Below are positions 59,238 to 64,000 of a stretch of DNA of 64,000 bases, piece after piece; position 1 is the first letter of the stretch, and each line of letters starts with the position of its first letter. The notes below the pieces were generated by a model. The model did not search any database. It was not told where the DNA came from and saw nothing but the letters and a program-made list of their open reading frames with translations. The position numbers and the translations under genes were made by a program. Source of the stretch: Anthracocystis setariae (Eukaryota > Basidiomycota > Ustilaginomycetes > Ustilaginales > Ustilaginaceae); the NCBI GenBank assembly GCA_928724745.1, contig CAKMXJ010000010.1, positions 372,001 through 436,000 of the forward strand, written 5' to 3'.

Positions 59238-59533
59238 CAACATTATGCGTAGCCAATCTTGCATTAAAGTGATATTTCGCGACAGAATGCAAGTCTGTTT
59301 TGTGGATCGTGGAACATGCTCGTCTGATTGCAGGAGTGAGACTCGGTTGGCTTTTGGCAACTTGAGGTGCAACAAACCCGCAACCAAGGACGTAGTCTGC
59401 CTTCTCCTGTACGAGTGCTGCATAGTCCGGAGACCTAAGCCGTGTGATTGAAATAAGGTGACGACGAGTACGCTGAATTGTGACACACACCGACAATTGA
59501 CCAATACAATGCAAAGCCACCGTGACACAGTAA

Positions 59534-59647
59534 GGCACTCTGCCCGAGTGGTTAAGGGGTAAGTCTCGAATAGAACTATTCGATCATCCTTAGTGATGAG
59601 ATAACTTATAGGCTCTGCCTGCGTCGGTTCAAATCCGACGGGTGTCG
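59534..59647 (+). tRNA. tRNA-Ser(CGA) with intron
   Basis: GGCACTC pairs with GGGTGTC (G-U pairs allowed), with discriminator G at 59647. The D-arm contains GCCCGAGTGGTTAAGG (A box) and the T-arm GTCGGTTCAAATCCGAC (B box). Anticodon stem TAAGT/ACTTA encloses CTCGAA, with anticodon CGA at 59567-59569. A 32-nt intron (59571-59602) follows position 37, and a long variable arm fits the Ser type. The intron position and overall layout match yeast tRNA-Ser(CGA). Confidence 0.92.
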
Positions 59648-59654
59648 CGAATGA

Positions 59655-59661
59655 TTTTTTT
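59655..59661 (+). terminator. RNA polymerase III terminator
   Basis: A run of seven T's begins 8 bp after the mature tRNA-Ser end. Confidence 0.8.
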
Positions 59662-62340
59662 GGGTGTTGTTGTGAACAACACTTTTTTTTTGGATTTCAA
59701 CATACCAGAAGTCTGGCCATACAGATTATGAAGAGGTAGTGATTTGTGGCAAGGTTGATTTGTCAAAGCTGCGTGTTAGACTTGGCTTGTTGTACAGGGA
59801 AAGACGGATATTGGTGTACAATTTCCGATAAAATCGACCCTCCCTTTATTGCCAATCTATCGACTCGATTTGCACCCAATCGCCTTTAAGCTTTTTATAA
59901 TTTAACAGTTCCAAACACCTTGGACTCAAAAATCGCGACTTTGTCGGGTTGCACAGGTTGGTAAGATTCTACAGAAATCATGTAAAAATTCAAGATTCGC
60001 TGTGGACTGGACGCGCTGACGAGCTGGATTGGAGAAGGCGACTGAGGATAGGGTTGGGGGGTTTGGCGGGGCGTTGAGAGCGAGCCAACGAGAATCGGAA
60101 GAAAAGTTGCCTGTGACCGGCTTCTGCGATTACCGAAAGTATGACAAAGACGGTTCCAAGTTACGACGATGACAAAACTCAGACGATGACAAAACTCAGA
60201 CGATTGCAGATATTATCAGGTTTCATGTACAGTGTGGTCTTGACTGCGCGTAGGATATGAGATCGAGTGGGTGGGGTTGATTCTTGGTCTTGGAGCGGAA
60301 GGTCACAAGGCATGTTGCCACGAGTCCGGGGCCATGTAGCCGAGCGGAACGTTCTCGATCCATGCGAGATCAGGGTTCAGGAACGAAGTGCTGTATTGCT
60401 GGCCCGGTTTCAGTAGAGTGTCGTTATATTTTGCGCGTTAGGCGCTCGGATGGCCGGCGCGCGGGGGCTTGCTAGACATCGATACGGACAGGAGCTGGGG
60501 TTGTGCTTATTGATTCGCATGGAGTAATTCGACGGGGATTGGACGATGAATTGCGGGGGAACCAACTACAGCACAACACGATTGCGTCGTAGAATACGTT
60601 GGAGCTCAAGCTGTGCGGTGAAACAGGGATGCGGACGATATTGCATGGCTCGCTCAGATTCGCTTCCGCCGGGCTGCATGTGGAGACTCCGCAAGAATCA
60701 GTGAATGCATACAGTAGCTACAAGTGTGTGCGCGTTTCAATCTCAGCTGCTCTGGCCCGCGCCTCCCCCACGCGCTGGTGCGTAGTAACGAGGTTCTCTT
60801 TTCTGTAGACCGCTGCCTGTTTGGCTGCCAGCCGCGCCAAAATCCAGCGTTCGGCAAGAAAGCAAACGCAGCCGACCGGTCCAGCTTACAATTGTGCCGG
60901 TTTACGCATTTGTTTGGTTTAAGCGTATGCGGTGGGATCGCCCAACCATATTGATGTGTACTTCCGCCGCCTGCACTAGCCGACGGGTGGCAGTAACGCT
61001 GCCGCAGGACCGTTGCTGCTGTTCCGCTTGTCCTTGTACCGTTCAGATGCTGCTGCAAACAGCACCGAGTGTTGCACGGGTCGTCGTTGTCGCGGATGTC
61101 TCCGTGCACGTTCAAGGTAATTCGACTCCGCTCAGCATCAATTGCTTGCATGCCTCGTGGCCTCGACCAAGCACAGTGAGGAGAACTGGACGTAAGAGTA
61201 CAGTACAGTACAGTACAGTACAGTACTACAAGCTCCGTAGCAGAAAAAGTGAGCAAGCCCCGAATCGGCTCATTTCTTTGCTGCAACATGGGTACGCTTT
61301 TGACTGAGCAAGTGTCAGAGCTCTGTACTGCATGGCTGGGCTCTGATCAACTACGGTTCTGGACAAGGAGTCGTGGTGGCAAAATGCAAGAGTTGGAACG
61401 AGAGGGATTCGTGCTCAGCTGCTCGCAGTACTACAACACTCAGCTGGTTGACGCGGGTCATTTCTAGCACATTTTATTGATTTTCGCCGACCCCACGGTT
61501 TGCTTAGCTCCGACCATTGAAAATGGTTTGAATTTTGCCAAGGCATAACGCCGTATACAGTAGCTTGCGTCTGCGGTGCTGCCGATATGCGTGCGTGCGT
61601 GCGTGCCTGATCCGTCAAATTCTCCTTGTCAACTGCGCTGCTGGACCTCTTGTACTGTGCTGTACTGAACTGAACTGTGCAGTACGATAACCACATGCAC
61701 CTCCCCGACTAGTCCTGCGTCGCCAAAGTGCTCGAGTTCGAGATTTGCGAGAGCTTCTGCAGCTCGTCGTTTTGCAACTTCCACTGATTTCATCGTCTCT
61801 GTTTTTGGCTGTGCTCCTCGAATTTGTTCCAAGCCGTCCAACTCCCTCTCTGCTGCTTATCTGCGTGGCCCCGCAACCTCAATTACAGCAGAGCAGCTGC
61901 ACCAACTACCCCGCCCCCGCACGCGCAAAACGAGCTCCTCCGTTCTCGATCATGTCTTCCGGCGTGCTGCTCCGCTTCCACCTTGGTAAACTGTGCGGGG
62001 TCAGACTCGGTGTCATGCAACCGCAGAGTCACTTTTGCTCTGGAATTGTCAGCCTCATTCCAACCCAGCTGAGTCCGATGCATTGCCCCATCCTCCCTCC
62101 CAACAACCGCGCTTCCACTGCCCCGCACCAGCTGCCGTTCTAATCCGTAATGAGATCAGTATGAGGTGCGGGTGAAGCCACTTGCCTTGCAACCTAACCC
62201 ATATCTAAGAATCGCCTTGCATTCCAACTCTATCTCCAACCTGCCACTTACACAGTCCATGCATCAACACAGCATGTGTGCTCGCCTCGATCCTGTCTGT
62301 CTCTTGCCTCACATGAAACCTCTCCCTGCACCTCCCTCGA
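59662..62340. other. long interval without a supported gene
   Basis: About 2.7 kb with only short overlapping frames. It includes a direct 17-bp duplication (ACGATGACAAAACTCAG, 60166-60199), a CAGTA pentamer array at about 61197-61226, related CTGTACTG words near 61655-61680, and GCGT repeats near 61593. Pyrimidine-rich leader sequence of the MIP gene follows. Confidence 0.45.
61197..61226. repeat. CAGTA pentamer microsatellite
   Basis: Five uninterrupted CAGTA units flanked by partial units. Confidence 0.9.
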
Positions 62341-62341
62341 C

Positions 62342-62348
62342 TTATAAA
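62342..62348 (+). promoter_or_regulatory. TATA box of MIP channel gene
   Basis: TATAAAA about 170 bp upstream of the ATG, followed by a long C/T-rich leader, a combination typical of strongly expressed fungal genes. Inferred. Confidence 0.45.
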
Positions 62349-62515
62349 ACCAAGCGCTAAACACTTCCACCTCCCTGTCACTCCCCCAGCTTGCACCTTG
62401 CCTCCTCTGTGTAGACCGACTCAGCCCCCTCTATCCTTCACACTCTAGCTCAACCCCTGCCTTCCTTATCTCTCTACTCTCCCTCTGGTCTTCACAGTTC
62501 TCTACCTCTGCAACC

Positions 62516-63703
62516 ATGACGGAGCCAGCTATCCACCCCACCTATATCCCTGCCGACAAGATTCACCACGACGTGAGCGACAAGGACGCCCACAGCTCGC
62601 ACAGCCACCACTTCCAGCGTCCTGAACGCCGAAACGGTGAGCTCGAGCTCGGTGTCACCGAGATCCTCGAGGGCCGCACTGATGCTCAGCGTACCGTCGC
62701 ACGATCCGCCGGTCTTTCCGAATGGTCCGGTCGTGTCAAGTTCGAGCAGGCTATGCCCAAGCTCATCCCTGCTCTCATCGCCGAATTCATCGGAGTGACC
62801 ATCTATTGCATGGCTGGAGAGATGGCCACCGCCACCTTCCTCGTCACCACGTATGCTGGCAGCCCCATGGGTAATCTCACTATGATTGGTTTCGCTTACG
62901 CTTTCGGAATCATGTTCGCTATCATGATCTGCGCCACCACCTCCGGTGGTCACTTCCACCCCGGTTTCACCGTCGCTCAGGTCGTCTTCAAAGGTTTCCC
63001 TCTCAAGCTTGCTCCTCTTTACATCCTCGCTCAAATCCTCGGTGGAATGTTTGGTGCGCTCATCGTCATGGGTTCATGGCACGACGAACTCATGAAGCTC
63101 ACCACCCTTCTCAGGGCTTCTGGCAAGGGTGCCGAGGTCTTCACCGCCGCAGGTCCTGCAGGTGCCATTGCCCTGTTCGCCACCCCTGGTCGTAGTATGG
63201 GTGCCATCTTCTGGAACGAGTTCATCTGCGACGTTTTTGTCGGTCTGCTTGTCTGGGCCAACCTCGATGGCTCCAACCCCTTCGTCAGCCCTAACCTCGC
63301 TTCCTTCAACATCGGTATGGCTTTCACCCTCGTCGTTTGGTGCTTCTCCCAGTCCAACATCGCTGCCAACACTGCGCGCGACCTCGGTGCACGTCTGGTT
63401 TGCGGCATGTTCTGGGGTAAGGAGTGCTTCCCTGCTGGTTACTCTGCGCTCGCCGCTCTCACCAACATCCCTGCCACCCTTGTTGGTGTCGGTATCTACA
63501 CCTTCTTCCTCTCCGACACTCGTCGTCCTCCTGCCACCGTCATTCACGACCACATGCACCGCGAGTATGTCGAGACCGTCGAGCGCCTCGAGTCCATGCA
63601 CGCCCAGCTCCTCGACGAGAAGATTGCCCAGACCATCAGCCGTGGTGGTGACGCTACCGCCTTGCAGAAGCAGCGCACCAACCTCAGCACCAAGAACTTC
63701 TAG
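62516..63703 (+). CDS. MIP-family (aquaporin-like) channel with altered NPA boxes
   Basis: A 395-residue protein with six membrane segments of the major intrinsic protein fold between hydrophilic tails. The first half ends in GGHFHPGFT, where the NPA box reads HPG (residues 148-150). The second has NTARDLGAR, reading NTA (285-287), with the selectivity-filter Arg288 and the DLGAR signature kept. Both Asn-Pro-Ala boxes are therefore changed, and water or glycerol permeability cannot be assumed. The membrane location is probably plasma membrane or vacuole. The C-terminal tail is helical (REYVETVERLESMHAQLLDE). The leader is C/T-rich, and codon use is strongly biased to C-ending codons, suggesting high expression. 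Confidence 0.83.
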   Translation: MTEPAIHPTYIPADKIHHDVSDKDAHSSHSHHFQRPERRNGELELGVTEILEGRTDAQRTVARSAGLSEWSGRVKFEQAMPKLIPALIAEFIGVTIYCMAGEMATATFLVTTYAGSPMGNLTMIGFAYAFGIMFAIMICATTSGGHFHPGFTVAQVVFKGFPLKLAPLYILAQILGGMFGALIVMGSWHDELMKLTTLLRASGKGAEVFTAAGPAGAIALFATPGRSMGAIFWNEFICDVFVGLLVWANLDGSNPFVSPNLASFNIGMAFTLVVWCFSQSNIAANTARDLGARLVCGMFWGKECFPAGYSALAALTNIPATLVGVGIYTFFLSDTRRPPATVIHDHMHREYVETVERLESMHAQLLDEKIAQTISRGGDATALQKQRTNLSTKNF

Positions 63704-63912
63704 ATCAATCAATCACCGCGCACGCAACGCATCATCCATGTTCATCCATCACAGTCAATGCGATGAACTCTGACTTGGCATGCGCCAGACGTCACTTGTA
63801 CTTGTCTTCGTCACTCTTACACTTCAGCTGTCACGGGAATTTTACTCTTTAACACATACACGCCTTGTCTTGTCTCGTCGTTCTCTGCGATTGTGATGAT
63901 AGTTGAACGAGC

Positions 63913-64000
63913 TCACCAATCGACTTGGTCGTCAGCTGCATTGATGACCAGCTCGAGCACGGCCTCTTCCTCGTCCAGTAGCTGCTTGACAAAAGCAAAG
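63913..64000 (-). CDS. partial gene, C-terminal end (runs off the window)
   Basis: On the minus strand an open frame enters from the window edge and ends at TGA (63913-63915). It encodes about 28 residues with alternating hydrophobic and acidic positions (AFVKQLLDEEEAVLELVINA, then ADDQVDW), a plausible helical C terminus. The product is not identifiable from this fragment. Confidence 0.4.
   Translation of the reverse strand, partial: FAFVKQLLDEEEAVLELVINAADDQVDW

Noticed and set aside
60330..60380. tRNA-like stretch (GTAGCCGAGCGG followed by GGGTTCAGG)
   Set aside because: It resembles A- and B-box fragments, but acceptor and anticodon stems cannot be formed.
1..64000. CRISPR arrays, bacterial operons, riboswitches
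   Set aside because: The window is eukaryotic; no regularly spaced repeats of CRISPR type and no riboswitch-like structures were seen.

Overview
The window looks like a chromosome segment from a smut fungus or close relative (Ustilaginomycotina). Host genes are compact, GC-rich and mostly single-exon, with the proteins expected of a basidiomycete yeast/smut: alternative NADH dehydrogenase, Dug1-type metallodipeptidase, AVT1-like vacuolar transporter, tricalbin, (6-4) photolyase. The transposons are fungal Ty1/copia and PIF/Harbinger types. The species cannot be named from sequence reading alone.

Layout. 0.6-12.2 kb holds host genes: a secreted BBE-like FAD oxidoreductase, a double-hotdog acyl-CoA thioesterase, an APC permease, a five-exon EMC5 gene with no long ORF, a (6-4) photolyase and a TRAPPC2L homologue with one intron. 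12.36-27.76 kb is a single nested retrotransposon block. The outer copia element (239-bp LTRs, 5-bp TSD GGCTC) was hit twice: by a 1,113-bp TG...CA element inside pol (15081-16193, TSD CTTCG), and by a complete second copia element of 7,892 bp (18939-26830, 800-bp LTRs, TSD TGGGA) inside an extra gene downstream of pol. Removing the inserts with one TSD copy each restores both outer reading frames exactly. 28.2-45.5 kb is host again: Dug1-like peptidase, AVT1-like transporter, RING/TRAF-type protein, tricalbin, GNAT, JmjC-like protein and NDH-2. 46.2-49.7 kb carries a PIF/Harbinger pair (SANT/coiled-coil protein and DDE transposase) flanking a cluster of small palindromes. 51.3-63.7 kb is host: RCC1-repeat protein, F-box-like protein, DUF202 membrane protein with one intron, alpha/beta hydrolase, STK16/Env7-type kinase, an intron-containing tRNA-Ser(CGA), and a MIP channel with non-canonical NPA boxes.

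The most unusual signal is in the retrotransposon block. Both copia elements carry an additional gene between pol and the 3' LTR, and both products have a paired CxxC-x6-C cysteine cluster resembling the fungal Zn2Cys6 DNA-binding domain. The inner element is also sprinkled with at least ten exact copies (two per LTR, six internal) of a palindrome with core CCCGACGTCGGG, plus degenerate copies. These fall in LTRs, non-coding DNA and coding sequence, and are read in two different frames. The core contains CCG-N4-CGG, the everted-triplet geometry bound by some Zn2Cys6 factors such as Leu3. A retrotransposon that encodes its own zinc-cluster protein and carries an array of its sites is a testable hypothesis, not something the sequence proves.

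Long stretches without a supportable gene are listed as such. EMC5, TRAPPC2L and DUF202 show that short-exon genes can hide here, so more may remain in the empty intervals.
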